From Candidatus Didemnitutus sp. (GTDB lineage Bacteria; Verrucomicrobiota; Verrucomicrobiia; Opitutales; Opitutaceae): a DNA stretch of 64,000 nt. The stretch's first letter is position 1; each line of letters begins with the position of its first letter. The position numbers and the translations under genes are program-made. Positions 9,382 to 21,100 of the stretch are shown piece by piece. The stretch spans positions 311,386 to 375,385 of the forward strand of contig JAGOQJ010000002.1 of assembly GCA_017991595.1 (NCBI GenBank), given 5' to 3'. The notes under the pieces were generated by a model that saw nothing but the letters and a program-made list of their open reading frames with translations, was not told where the DNA came from and did not search any database.

Positions 9382-12300
9382 TCAGGGCAGCGCGACCTGC
9401 AGGCGCAGGAACCGGCGGGCGGCACCGGTGAGCGCGACGGTGTCCGTCACGGTCACGCTCTCGCCGACTTGGCCGGGATTCACGACGAGATCTGTCCACT
9501 GCTGCAGATCGGCGCTCGCTTGCAACGTGTAGGTCACGTCGGCGCGCGCGCGCAGAAAGGTCAGAGAGAGTTGCCCACCGGCGCCGAGTCCGAGTGCGGG
9601 CGCCGATGCTGGCGCCGAGCCCGTGGCGCCGAGAGCGTAGGCCAGCAGGTCGTCCAGTTGCACGGTGACGAGCGCCGCAGCGGACGTGACGCTGCCGGAG
9701 CCGTTCGAGACGATGACGTCGTAGCTGCCCGCGTCACCGGGCGCACCGCTGAGCACCAGCGTGGCCGACGTGGCACCGGGAAGCGCGACGCCGTTTTTCC
9801 GCCACTGATACGTGAACGGCCCCGTGCCCGCGGCGGTGACGCTCAACGTCACCTCACTGCCGGCCGTGACCGTCTGCGCCGCCGGCGCCGTGGCGATCGC
9901 GGGCGGCACGGAGAGCTGCAGCGCATACTCGCTGCTCGCTTGCACCGCGCCGCCGGACACCGCGGTCGTCTCGACCACGTAGGTGAACGAGCGCGTGTCC
10001 TCCGCCAAGGCGACGGTGAACTCGAAGGGATATTCCGGCTTCGTGACGACCTGCTCCGCCCCACCGTCGATGCGATAGCGCAGCCGCGCGGTGCTCACGA
10101 CGTCGGGCGTGGCCGTGGTATAGACGTAGGCGTGCTGGCGCGTCGGCGACAGCGACACGACCGTGCCCACGACTTCGCCGAACGAGGCCATGCCCTTGAC
10201 GTAACTCGTGGCGCTCAGCGGCGCGCCGAAGCCGTTGGAGTAATCCGCCTGCAGGCGCAGCACCGGCGTCGCGTTGTCGATGGCGAAGACCGTGAACCCT
10301 CCGGGCGAAACCGCCACGGTCGTGGCGCCGTTGACGAAGCCAACATCGGCCTGAGCAACGTTCTCACGCCACACCCGCATCCGCGCCCCGGGTGTCACGG
10401 CGACCCGCGCGGCGTTGAGCGTGAGCGTGACCTGCACCGCGCGCGGCGCCTGATTGGCGAAGGCTAGGTAGAGCCGGCCGTTGCCGTAGCCGGCGATCCA
10501 GTTGAGCTGGCTCGCGTCGAGGCCCGTGAGGGTCGCGAGTCCCTTCGGCAGCCACGGCCGCACGCCGGTGTCGCCGTAGAACGTGCCCGCGGCGTGCCCG
10601 AAGAGCCGTCCGCGGAAATACGCTCCAGAGTCCGTGAAGGCGTGGGGAAACTCGATCGCGCCGCCCGAGCGGTATTCCGCGTCGGCCATGAGGTAGTCGA
10701 CGATCATCGCGGCCATCGGCATCGGATGATTCATGTGCGCCGTGTTCTGATAGGTGCTGTAGAAGCGGAGCGGATAGGACGCCTTGAGAAACTCCGCGTT
10801 GTAGCGGTTGCGCAGCGTGTAGCCCGGGTAGTTGAGGAAGCGGCCGATGATGCCCGAGCGCGCCGTGGCGACGAACCACGGGTCCTGCTGCCGTTGCGCG
10901 ATGCGCAGGAGGCTGGCGGAGGCATACGGCATGTAGATCGCGCGGTGACTGTCGGACGTGCCGGCGGCCTCGCTGGGCAGGCCCACCTCGGAGAGCTGCC
11001 AAGCGGGCAACGTGGTGTCGACCGTGCGGATCGTGCCGCCGGCGAGCGCCGGCCCGTAATGCAGGTGGCGTGTGAACTCCTCCGCGGCGCGCGCCGCCGC
11101 CTGCGCGTAGCGCGCCTCGCCGGTCAGGTCGTGCAACTCGAGCAACGTCTCCCACGCAGGCGTGAGCAGGCTCCAGAAGCTGCTGCGCACATCGCGAAAA
11201 TCCACCGGCGGCACGTCGATGCGCTCGGCGATGTAGGCGTCGGCGACATGGCGCGCGTCGGTGAGGTAGGCCGGATCCTGCGTGAACCGATAGGCCTCGA
11301 TGAGCGAGCGCAGCCAATTGAAACCCAGGTCGAGCGCCTCGTTGCGCGTGAGCGGCACGGTGTGGCTGACCTGATCAAGCAGGCTCTTGCTGCTGTTCAA
11401 CGCCTCGCGCGCGAGCGGCTGGAATGCGTAGGTGCGGCCACCGGTGAGGCTCGCGAGCGCGAACCAGTCGGTCGCGCGGTAGCCGGTGACCGGGCCGCCC
11501 ATCGGGTATTCGGCGTCGTAGCCCGCGCTCTTCATCAGCTGGCGCTGACGCGAGATGAAATACTCGATTGAGGGCCGCGCGCGCTGCTCGTAGAGGTTGG
11601 CGTCGTCTACCACCATCGCGAGCGCGAGCACGGTCGGGGCGGACTGGAAGCGCGAGTAGCCGGGCTTGTCGTTCACATACTCGTTGGCCTTCACGTTCGT
11701 GCTCCAGTAACTGTAGTTCTGCCCGCTGGTGTTGAGCGTGAAGTCGACGAGGTTCTCCAGCGCGGTGTTCAGCGAGCCGCTGGCGAGGTTCTCGCGGTAG
11801 TCGCGGAAGCCGTAGATTGTCTGCGCGACCTCGCGGAAGGCGGCGGAAAGCGCGCCGCCGCGCACGACGGGACGCACGGTGAAATGCAGCGTCGTGTCGG
11901 CCAGCGAGCCGGTGCCACCGTAGAGCGGCGCGTAAGCCGCGGGGCGGTTGCGCGCATCGCTCGTGCGGCCGGTCAGTGCAAAGGCGGAGTTGCCCGTCGT
12001 GGCGAGGCGGCGCGGCATCTCGAAAGGATCGACCACCACGCCGCTGACCACGCCGTCCCGCTCCTGCAGCGCCGCGGGCAGCATGGCGCGCATCTCGTCG
12101 ATGAGATAGACCGCGGCCATGAAGCGCCGGCCGTTCCAGATGCCGGGCACGTAGAACTCGGCGACCTCCGCGTCGGTCGCGCTGGGTGCGCCGGTGTAGC
12201 CGACGGTCCAGTATTGGGCCGCGGCGGGCGACAGCGTCCAGTGCAGCCGCGGCGCCGCGGTGCCGGCGGGCAGATCGAGCATCGCGCGCAGGCCGAAGGC

Positions 12301-14943
12301 GGAGCGAGGCGCGTAGCTCCATGTCACGACGCCATCACGCAACGCGGCAGTCTCCGGCAACAGGGTCGCACGCGTGCCGGGTGCGCTGGCGAAATTCGTC
12401 GCCGCGCCCCAGCTGGGAATGCGGAAGCCGACCTGGTTCGTCGTGCCGCCCTGCAGGGCGCCTGTGATCGCCCCGGAGGTGCCAAGCCCGGGACTCGTTT
12501 CCTGATGCACCACCTCGAATTGCGCAGCAAACACGGAGGTCGCCCCGGCCAGCTTGTCCGTCACCTCAAACTTGAGATCATCGCGCAGGGTGACGCGGTA
12601 GCGGTCGTTCTCCATCGCGGTGCCGGCCGGCGCCGTGGCGACCGTGTCGAAGAGCAGCGCGGGACGCTGGTCAGCCGTCGGCGCCTCGCGGTCGACGAAG
12701 CGCAGCCCGGGGAACGAGTAGCCGGCGTCGATCGCCGTGACGACGAACGTCACGCGCGCGTCGGGATCGGCGGTCTGGCCGGTGCCGTAGAGGTCGCCGC
12801 GGCGACCGGCGGCCCAGTTGAGGAATTGCGCGATGCGCGGATCGTCGAACACCACCGTCGCACCGCCCGCGAGCACACCGGTCTCGACTGTCGCCGTCGC
12901 CACCAACGCCGTGCCGGGTTTCACACCGGTGGCGGACGCGGAGGCGTTCTTCGGGGCATTGTCCCAAGTGATGCCGGTCTCGGTCCACGCGTCCTGGCCG
13001 TCGACGATCGCATGGAGCTGGAGGCGCACCGGATTGCCGGTGTCGAGGGCGGACTGGCCCTGCGCGCCGACGACCAGCCGCGGCTCCTTGCCCGTGTCCT
13101 CGCGGGAATCGAAGAAAAAGAAACTGCGCTGCCCGAGCTGCTCGGCGGAAGACAGGAGCACGAGGTGCAGGACGCCCTCGCCGGTCAACGCCTGCCCGAC
13201 CGCCGCAACGAGCGCGGGCGTGGAAGGGAACGTGAGTTCCTGACCGACCGTGGCGGTCGTCGGATCGGCGCTGGCCTCGGAGAGGAGCGTGAGCTCGTAG
13301 TCGCCGCCGGGCGCCAGCCAATCCTCGAGCTCGGACGCATGCGTCCAACTCGCGGTCGCCTCACCAAACGGACGCGTGAGCCGGTAGAGCCGCAGCGTCT
13401 GCGTGCCCGCGACGGAGGTCGGATCCTTGTTGCCAATGCGGATCTTGAACGCGACGTCGGCCGGCGGCGTGGTCAGGGCGGAAAGATCGAAGCTCAGCAG
13501 GGAGCGGAAGACGTCGTTGGCGCCGAGCGGACCGACCGCGAGGTCGTTGGTCGCACCCTGGTTGTTCACGCTCGTGCTGCGCGTGCGCACGTCGGCCGTG
13601 GCGACCACGGAGGTCTCAGTGGTGCTGACCGCGGTGCCGATGTAGGGATTCTGCGGCGAGAGGGTCAGGCGCAGCGCGGCGCGGCCGGCATCGCGCACGA
13701 CGACCGCCGGCGGCAGGTCGAAGCCGAGCCAGCTTTTGCGCGCCGACGACGTGGTGCCGCGTGCCGCGACGACGATCCCAGTGCCGTTGAGGTTGAGCGC
13801 GGCTTGGTCTCCGTTTTGCACCGTGGCGTCAGCCTGTGGGGCGACGGAACCCGCGAGCTCGCTCGGCGGCGCCACGAGCGTAAGCACGGCCGCAGCGGAC
13901 GTGGCGGAGCCGGCGGAGTTCGTGACCACGAGACGGTAGCTGCCCGCATCGGCAGCGGTGAGATCGGTGAGCGTGAGCTCAGCGGACGTGGCGCCGGGCA
14001 GATCGACGCCGTCCTTCTGCCATTGATAGGCGAGCGGCGACGAGCCGGTGGCGGAGCCCGTGAACGTGACCGAGCCGCCGAGCGCGGCGGTCTGGCTGGC
14101 CGGCGAGGCGACGATCTCCGGCGCCAGCGAGGCGACGAGTCCCGTGACGAAATAATAACCGGCCGCACCGGCACCGAGACGCAACGCGTCGAGCACGCCG
14201 GCGTTGCCCGTGGTGGTCGTCGTCAGGTAACCGCCCAGGCCGATCGTGCCGAGCTGGTTCGTTGTGCCGAGCAAATCGAGCGTGCCGCGATAGGCCGGCG
14301 TGACTCCGATCATCGCCGCGGGCGTCCCGCCGAGGGCGGGATTGACCCAGACCTCAAGTTGATCGACGGACGTGTCGATGCGGAAGACCACGAGCGCCGT
14401 GTCCCCGAGCGTGAAGACATCCGGCACGACCACCGCGCTGCCGGCCACGGGCTGGAGCAGCAAGGACGTGCACTGCGCGTAGAGCCGGCCCACGCCACCC
14501 GCGGTCGGCGCGGGCTCGATCGACGCCACGTTGAACGTGAGCCCGGTAAGCTGCTCGGCTGCGCTCTGGCGAATCAGGAAAGTGCCCCAGATTTCGCCGG
14601 TCAACGGCGTGGCCAACCCGCGGTATTGCTGCCGGCGCGTGCCGGAGCTGACCGTCTGCGGCTGCAGGCTCTGCGCCGTGCCCGCTTGCACGATGGCATA
14701 GCCCGTGCCGGCCGGCGCCGCGAGATCGCCGGCGATGACCTTCACAAGACTGGTGTTGCCCATCCAATACGCGTCCGAAAACCCGGTGCCGGTGTTGGGC
14801 GTCTGACCGGCCGCGGCCTGCAGCGTGCCGAGTTTGCAATCGTTGAAGTCCGCCGCGACGGTCTGCGCTTCCGCGTGCAGGGCGGCGCAAAGCGCGCCAA
14901 GGAGAAGAGCCGCCCGACGGACGGTTCCGCAGATCGATTTCAT
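9382..14943 (-). CDS. giant multidomain exoenzyme A (ConA-like / Ig / DNRLRE / alpha-alpha barrel candidate)
   Basis: An 1853-residue secreted protein; the signal peptide ends near residue 27 (LHAEAQ). In order: the shared concanavalin-like domain (about 30-266); an Ig-like domain with YQWQKDGVDLPGA (275-358); DNRLRE/CBM96-like carbohydrate-binding region(s) (360-770) including FLNWAAGRRGDLY; a beta-sandwich followed by a helix-rich region (775-1560) that reads like an (alpha/alpha) toroid, with NYSYW, GYDAEYPMGGP, NTAHMNHP and FYGDTGVRPWLP; an Fn3-like segment (1560-1680); a second Ig domain (YQWRKNGVALPGA, 1680-1760); and a C-terminal domain with VTYTLQASADLQQW. The architecture suggests a lyase or hydrolase for a complex polysaccharide. 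I cannot assign a CAZy family. It is a paralogue of the next gene upstream on the same strand; an operator-like site is 71 bp upstream. Confidence 0.8.
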   Translation of the reverse strand: MKSICGTVRRAALLLGALCAALHAEAQTVAADFNDCKLGTLQAAAGQTPNTGTGFSDAYWMGNTSLVKVIAGDLAAPAGTGYAIVQAGTAQSLQPQTVSSGTRRQQYRGLATPLTGEIWGTFLIRQSAAEQLTGLTFNVASIEPAPTAGGVGRLYAQCTSLLLQPVAGSAVVVPDVFTLGDTALVVFRIDTSVDQLEVWVNPALGGTPAAMIGVTPAYRGTLDLLGTTNQLGTIGLGGYLTTTTTGNAGVLDALRLGAGAAGYYFVTGLVASLAPEIVASPASQTAALGGSVTFTGSATGSSPLAYQWQKDGVDLPGATSAELTLTDLTAADAGSYRLVVTNSAGSATSAAAVLTLVAPPSELAGSVAPQADATVQNGDQAALNLNGTGIVVAARGTTSSARKSWLGFDLPPAVVVRDAGRAALRLTLSPQNPYIGTAVSTTETSVVATADVRTRSTSVNNQGATNDLAVGPLGANDVFRSLLSFDLSALTTPPADVAFKIRIGNKDPTSVAGTQTLRLYRLTRPFGEATASWTHASELEDWLAPGGDYELTLLSEASADPTTATVGQELTFPSTPALVAAVGQALTGEGVLHLVLLSSAEQLGQRSFFFFDSREDTGKEPRLVVGAQGQSALDTGNPVRLQLHAIVDGQDAWTETGITWDNAPKNASASATGVKPGTALVATATVETGVLAGGATVVFDDPRIAQFLNWAAGRRGDLYGTGQTADPDARVTFVVTAIDAGYSFPGLRFVDREAPTADQRPALLFDTVATAPAGTAMENDRYRVTLRDDLKFEVTDKLAGATSVFAAQFEVVHQETSPGLGTSGAITGALQGGTTNQVGFRIPSWGAATNFASAPGTRATLLPETAALRDGVVTWSYAPRSAFGLRAMLDLPAGTAAPRLHWTLSPAAAQYWTVGYTGAPSATDAEVAEFYVPGIWNGRRFMAAVYLIDEMRAMLPAALQERDGVVSGVVVDPFEMPRRLATTGNSAFALTGRTSDARNRPAAYAPLYGGTGSLADTTLHFTVRPVVRGGALSAAFREVAQTIYGFRDYRENLASGSLNTALENLVDFTLNTSGQNYSYWSTNVKANEYVNDKPGYSRFQSAPTVLALAMVVDDANLYEQRARPSIEYFISRQRQLMKSAGYDAEYPMGGPVTGYRATDWFALASLTGGRTYAFQPLAREALNSSKSLLDQVSHTVPLTRNEALDLGFNWLRSLIEAYRFTQDPAYLTDARHVADAYIAERIDVPPVDFRDVRSSFWSLLTPAWETLLELHDLTGEARYAQAAARAAEEFTRHLHYGPALAGGTIRTVDTTLPAWQLSEVGLPSEAAGTSDSHRAIYMPYASASLLRIAQRQQDPWFVATARSGIIGRFLNYPGYTLRNRYNAEFLKASYPLRFYSTYQNTAHMNHPMPMAAMIVDYLMADAEYRSGGAIEFPHAFTDSGAYFRGRLFGHAAGTFYGDTGVRPWLPKGLATLTGLDASQLNWIAGYGNGRLYLAFANQAPRAVQVTLTLNAARVAVTPGARMRVWRENVAQADVGFVNGATTVAVSPGGFTVFAIDNATPVLRLQADYSNGFGAPLSATSYVKGMASFGEVVGTVVSLSPTRQHAYVYTTATPDVVSTARLRYRIDGGAEQVVTKPEYPFEFTVALAEDTRSFTYVVETTAVSGGAVQASSEYALQLSVPPAIATAPAAQTVTAGSEVTLSVTAAGTGPFTYQWRKNGVALPGATSATLVLSGAPGDAGSYDVIVSNGSGSVTSAAALVTVQLDDLLAYALGATGSAPASAPALGLGAGGQLSLTFLRARADVTYTLQASADLQQWTDLVVNPGQVGESVTVTDTVALTGAARRFLRLQVALP

Positions 14944-15014
14944 GGGGTGGGGAAAGGGGTGAACCAGCGTCCCCACCTATGCCAGGCGCAACGGCGACCG
15001 TTAAGCAACCGCAC

Positions 15015-15029
15015 GGTATACGGTTGACC
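15015..15029. promoter_or_regulatory. operator-like site, copy 4 (GGTATACGGTTGACC)
   Basis: This copy lies 71 bp upstream of the ATG at 14943. The right arm is perfect and the left arm has two mismatches to the consensus. Its presence suggests that exoenzyme A is transcribed from its own promoter rather than only by readthrough from 15140-21199. Confidence 0.6.
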
Positions 15030-15100
15030 CACCCCGCCCTGCCCCGTTCGCCGTAGTCCGCCGAACCAGACCGTTGCCGTTGCCCGCAGGCGGCTTGAAG

Positions 15101-15126
15101 CCGTAGGCAGCGAGCTTGCTCGCGCC
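15101..15126. repeat. REP-like palindromic repeat, copy 1
   Basis: A 26-bp sequence, identical at every base to 25271-25296, with the hairpin core GGCaGCGAGC-TT-GCTCGCGCC. It lies just after the stop of the gene at 15140-21199. Short intergenic palindromes of this kind often stabilise mRNA ends or terminate transcription. Confidence 0.6.
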
Positions 15127-15139
15127 TCTTGGCGCAGGA

Positions 15140-18100
15140 TCAGGGCAACTCGACTTGCAGGCGCAGGAAGCGCCGCGCGGCCGCAGTCAACGCCACCGAG
15201 TCCTCCACCGTCACTGTCTGGCCTACGGCGCCGGGATTGCGCGCGAGTTCAGTCCAGGAAACCAGGTCGCCGCTGGCCTGCACGGTGTAATCCACCTCGG
15301 CGCGGGCGCGGAAGAAGGTCAGCGCCAAGCGGCCCGATGCAACGTCCAGCGCCATCAGCGGTGCCGCGGGCGTCGCGTCTCCCGTGCCCCCGAGCGCATA
15401 GGCCAGCAGGTCGCCCAGCTGCACGGTGACGAGCGCCGCGGGACTCGTGATCGTGCCGGCGCCGTTGCTGACGATCACGTCGTAGCTCCCGGCCTCGCCG
15501 GGGGCGCCCGCCAATTCCAGCGTCGCGGCAGTCGCGCCGGTAATCGCGACCCCGTTGCGCCTCCATTGATAAGTGAACGGTCCCTCGCCTTGCACGGTGA
15601 CGGAAAGCGTCACCGCGCGGCCGGCGTAAACGGTCTGCGCCACCGGCGCCGCGGTGATGACCGGCGCCACGTCGACCTGCAACGTGCGTTGCTCGCTCAC
15701 CATCGCGCTGCCGCCGGCCGCGGGCGTGCCTTCGACGACATAACTGAAACTGCGCGTGCCCGTCGGGAGCGTGACACTGAACTCGAACGGGAAAACCGCC
15801 TTCGTGAGCGTCTGCTCCGCCCCGCCGTCCACGCGGTAGCGCAGGCGCGCCGAGGCGAGCTCGGTCGGATCCGCATCGGTGTAGACGTAGGCGTTCTGCC
15901 GGGTCGGCGAGAGCGAGAGCACGATGCCGACGACGCGCCCGAACGACGCGGTCTGCGTCTGGTAACTGCCCTCGCCCAGCGGCGCACCGGTGCGGGCGAT
16001 GTAGTCGGATTGCAGACCCAGCGCGGGTGTCGCGCCGTCGATCGCCCACGCCACGAAGCCGTCCGCGGGCACGCTGACGGTCGTGACGCCGTTGACGAAG
16101 GTCGTGTCCGGCTGGGCGACGTTGTCGCGCCACACGCGCAGCCGCGCGCCGGGCGTGAGCGTGACCCGCGCCGGGTCGACCGTGACGGTGACCTCGACCG
16201 CGCGCTTCGCCTGATTGGAGAACGCGAGATAAAGCCGGCCGTTGCCGTGCCCGGCGACGTAGTTGAGCTGCGCCGCATCGGGGCCGGCGAACGAGACCAG
16301 CGCACGCGGCAGCCAAGGCCAGACCTCCGTGTCGCCGTAGAACACGCCCGGCTCGCCGCCGTAGAGCCGGCCGCGGAAATACCCGCGCGAATCCGTGTAA
16401 TGGTGCGGAAACTTCACCGCCGAGCCGGAGCGCAGCTCGGCGTCGGCCATGAGGAAATCGATCGCCATCCCCGCGAGCGGCAGCGGGTGGTTCATGTGCG
16501 CCGTGTTGGCGTAGGTCGCATACCAACGCAGCGGATAATCGGGGCGCAACAGCACGGAGTTGTAGTTGTTGCGGATGGTGTAGCCCGGATAGTTCATCCA
16601 CCGACCGACGATGCCGGCGCGGCCCACGGCCTTGAAGAACGGGTCCGCCTGCAGGCGCGCCGCGCGCAGGAACGACGCCGACGCATACGCGCTCATGAAG
16701 ATGCCGCGATGACTCACGGACGTGGCCGTCGCCTCGCAGGTGAGACCGACCTCGGAAACGGCGGACGCCTTCACCGGAACGCCGAGACCGTCGACCGTGA
16801 AGTCGCCGACCGCCGGCCCGAAGTTCACGTGCCGGGCGAATTCGTTCATCGCCCGCGCCGCCGCCGCGGCGTAGCGCGGATCGCCGGTGAGTTCCTCCAT
16901 CTCGAGCAAGACGTCCCAGCGACCGCCGAGTTGGCTCCAGAAACTGCTCTTCGCATCGCGGAAATCCAGAGGCGGGCCGCTGTCGTAGCGATGGCGCACG
17001 TATTCGTCGGTGAGCCAGCGCGCGTCGGCGAGGTATTCGGGCACGCCCGTCGCGCGATAGGCCTCGATGAGCGAGAGCAGCGTGTCGAAGACACGATCGT
17101 AGGCCTCGCCGCGCGCCAGCGACTGGCCGGGCGTGATGATGTCACCGAGCAGCGTGGTCGATCCGCTGACGACACGGGCTTCGTGCGCGAGCGGCAGGAA
17201 ACCCCAGGTGCGTCCACCGGTGAGGCCGAACAGGGCGTAGAAATCCGTGCCGTAATACGCAGCCACAGGACCGCCCATGCCGTAGGCCGGATCGTAGCCG
17301 GTGAACTTCAACATCGAGCCGCGTCGCGAGAGGAAATACTCCATCGCCGGCCGGGCGCGCTCCTCGTAGAGCCCAGCGTCGTCGCGCACCATTGCGAGGC
17401 CGAGCGCGGCGGCGGCGGACTGGAAGCGCACGTAGTCGGGATTGTCGTTCACATACTCGTTGGCCTTCTCATTCGCGCGCCAGTAGCTGTAGTTCTGCCC
17501 GCTGGTGTTGAGGATGAAGTCGACGAGGTTATCGAGAGCGGTGTTGAGCGAGCCCTCGGGAAGATTCTCGCGGTAATCGTGAAAGCCAAAGACGCCCGTG
17601 GCGACGTCGCGGAAAGCCTGGTCCAGCCCAGCGCCGCCGACGATCAGGCGCGCGGCGTAGCTCTGGAGGCCGTCGGTGCGCGAGCCCACGCTCCCGTAGA
17701 TCGGCGCGGCGAACGCAGGGCGGCTGGCGGCCGCCGTAGCGTCGTTGGCGATGAGACCGAAGAGCGAATTGACGAAGGTCGAGACGCGCTGCGGCACCTC
17801 GAAGGCGTCCGCCGCCACGCCGCTGACCACACCGCCGCTCTCGCGGAACGCCGCCGGCAAAGTCGCGCGCGTCTCGTCGATGAGATACTGGTTGTCAGGG
17901 AAACGCCGGCCGTTCCACACGCAGGGCAGGTAGAAGGCGTCGACGGAGGAATTCGGCACGGCGGCGACCGGCTGAAAGGCAACGCCGAAGTAGCGCGTCG
18001 CGCCGGGCGTGAGCGTCCAGCGCATGCGCGGCAATGCGGTGCCGGCCGGCAGATCGAGTTCGGCGCGGAAAGCGAAAGCCGCGGTGCCCGGCGCATAGCT

Positions 18101-21100
18101 CCAGCTGAGCGCGCCGTCGCGCGCGCGGGCCGCCACCGGCCGGAGCGTGAGCCGCTCGCCGGGCGCGGCGCTGTAATTGAAATTCGTGTTCCACGTGGCG
18201 AGCGAGAGCGGTGTGGGGCTCACGTCGTAGGAATGGCGCGAGAAGCCGGGATTGGCGCCCTGGCTCACGATCTCGAAGGCCGCTTCGAACCGGGCGGTGG
18301 CGCCATCGCGCTTGTCGGTCACGGCGAGCGAGAGATCGTCCTGCAACACGACCCGGTAGCGTTCGTTTTCCAGCGTCGTGGCGGCGGCCGGAACAACCGT
18401 CGCGGTGTCGAACAGGAGCGCCGGACCGGCGCCGCTCTCGCGGTCACGGAACTTCACGCCGGCGAAGAACTCGCCGCCGTCGAGCGCGGTGAGGATGAAA
18501 GTCACGCGGCGGTCGAGATCGGAGGCCTGGCCGGTGTCGTAGAGGTCGCCACGGCGGCCGGCGGCCCAGTTGAGAAATTGCGCGATGCGCGGGTCGGCGA
18601 AGGTGACGTTGCCACCGGCGGCGAGCGTGGCGGTGTCGAGCGTGAGTTCCGCCAGCGGCACCGCGCCGGGGCCGGGGCTGCTGATCGCATCGGCGCGGGC
18701 GGGCGCGGCGTTCCACGTGAGCGTGTCCTCGCTCCACGCCGCGGCGTTGTTCACCACGCCATGCAAGCGGACGCGGAGCGGATTCCGCGGCGCCTTGCCG
18801 GCGAGCGCGCCCGACGGCAGCACGAGCGCCGGCTCGAGACCGACCGTGCCGCGCGGGTGAAAGTGAAAGACGCGGTTGCTCAGCGTTTCCTCGCCGTCGA
18901 CGACCAGCGCGAGTTGAAGCAGACCGCTGGTGTCGAGCACCTCGAGCAGGGCCTGACGCAACGCGGGCGTCTCGGCGAATTCCAGCACCTGCCCCACCGT
19001 CACGGTCGAGGGATCCGCCACAAGCTCGGCGAGCGGCACGGGATCGAAGTCGCCGCCCGGCGTGGTCCACGCGACGGAGTTCGAGGCCTGTGTCCACGTC
19101 GCCTGGCCCTGCACCCACGGACGCGTCACGCGATGCAGCCGCAGCGTGCGCGCGCCGGCGACGGCGCCGCTGGCCTTGGCGGCGACGGTCAGGCGCAGGC
19201 TCATGGTGTCGGGCACGAAGGCGAGCGAAGAGAGATCGAAGGTGAGCAAGCCGCGGTAAATGTCGGCGCCCGCCGTCGTCGGGCCGGCGGAGAGATAGGT
19301 CTGCGAATTCGAGGTGGAACCGAAGCGAATGCGCATCGCCGCCGCCGAGGGCAGCAGCGCGGCCGCCGGCGTATCGGCGCCGCTGAACACCGGCTCAACC
19401 GGATCGAGCGTGAAGCGCACGGCGGCGGTGCCGGCATCGCGCGCCTTCACAGCGAGCGGCAGCGAGAAGTCGACATAGGTCTTGTAGGCCGCCGCGACGG
19501 TGCCGCGTGCGGCGACGCGCAGGCCGAGGCCGTTGCGCGGTTGCGCGGCGGAGGTGCCGTTTTCCATGAAACTGTCGGCGACCGCACCGACACTGCCGGT
19601 CGGCGCCGGTGTTTCTGCAAGCAACGTGAGCGTCGCCGCCGGCGTGGCGATGCTGCCGAGCGCGTTGCGCACGGTAACGGTGTAGTTGCCGGCATCGCTC
19701 GGCTGCAGCGCGGTAAGCGTGAGGTGCGGCGAATCGCCTCCGACCGGTTCGTTGCCGCGCCGCCACTCGTAGTGCAGCGCCGTGCCGCGCGCCTCGACGT
19801 AGAAAGTCGCCGCGCCGCCGACGTAGCTCTCGGTGGATTGAGGGGCTGCGATCAGCTCGGGCGCGACATCGACCGCGACGCCGACCGTGGCGGAGGCGAC
19901 ACTACCGGCAGGATTGGTGACGATGACCCGGTATTGTCCGGCCTGCGCGGGCTGCACGGCGACGAAGCTCAGCTGCGCTGAAGTTGCCCCGGCGAGGTCG
20001 ACGCCGTTGCGTTGCCATTGATAAGTCAGCGGAGCGGTGCCCGTGGCGGTGACGGACAACGTCGCATTCTGTCCGGCGGTGAGTGCAAGTGACTGGGGTT
20101 GCGCGGTGATCGAGACGGGCGCGATGGACTCCAGCACGGTCAGGGTCGCGGTGCGCGACCAGACTGCACCACCCGTCTGCGGATCGCGCACCTGCACGCG
20201 ATAGCCGGCGGCGTCGGCCGTTTGGACGTTGGCGAGCGTGAGCTGCGGCACTGTGGCGCCGTGCAAATCGGCACCGTCCTTCTGCCATTGGTAAGTCAGT
20301 TCACCTTGCCCGGAGGCCGTGACGCTGAGCACGACCTCCGTGCCCCGCGCCACGGTGCGATCGATCGGCTGGGCCAAGATGGTCGGCACTACAGGCAATC
20401 CCGTGACATCGTAGTAGCCCGAAGGCTGATCGCTCAGCCGCACCAAATCGATGAGCCCGCAGTTGGTCGAAGTGGAGGTGTCAGGATAGCCACCGATGCC
20501 CAGCGTGGTGATATTCCCGCCGACACCGGGCAAGTCGCAGAGACCGTCGAAGGCCGGCGTCAACGCGGCCAGCTCAGCCGGCGTGTCCGGCAGCACCGGG
20601 TTGACCCAGACCGTGAGCTGGCGCGTCTCACTGACGTAGCGGAAGAGGACGAGCGCGGTCTGGCCGGTGGTGAACTGGCCAGGCACGAGCGTGGGAGCAG
20701 CGCTGCCGGAACCGTGCACGAGCAGCGACGAGCCCGCCGCGTAGAGCCGGCCCTGGCCGTTGACGCGATTGAGCGGATCGATGTGCGCGATGTTGAAGGT
20801 CAGGCCCGTGTTGTGTGTCGCAGCATCGATTTGCTGCACGAGGAAGCTGCCCCAGACCGTGCCGGCGAGTGGCTGCTCGATCTCGCGATATTGCTGGCGC
20901 CGGGTCGTGCTCGAGACGCCGCGCGCCTGCACGCTGCGTGCCGGTGCCGCTTGCGTCGCGATGTAGCGGGTCGCCGGCGGAGCCGTGAGATCGCCGGCGA
21001 CGACCTGGACCGCGGCCGTGCCGCCCTCCCAATACGGGGCGCTGAAACCGACACCCGTGCTCGCCGGCTGATAACCGGCCCGCATGATGCCGGTGTTGCA

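Noticed and set aside
15116..19981. A 1621-codon open frame on the plus strand, and a 1047-codon one at 11884-15027
   Set aside because: Both lie opposite the giant exoenzymes, which have signal peptides and recognisable domains. The plus-strand translations are Arg/His/Gly-rich with none.
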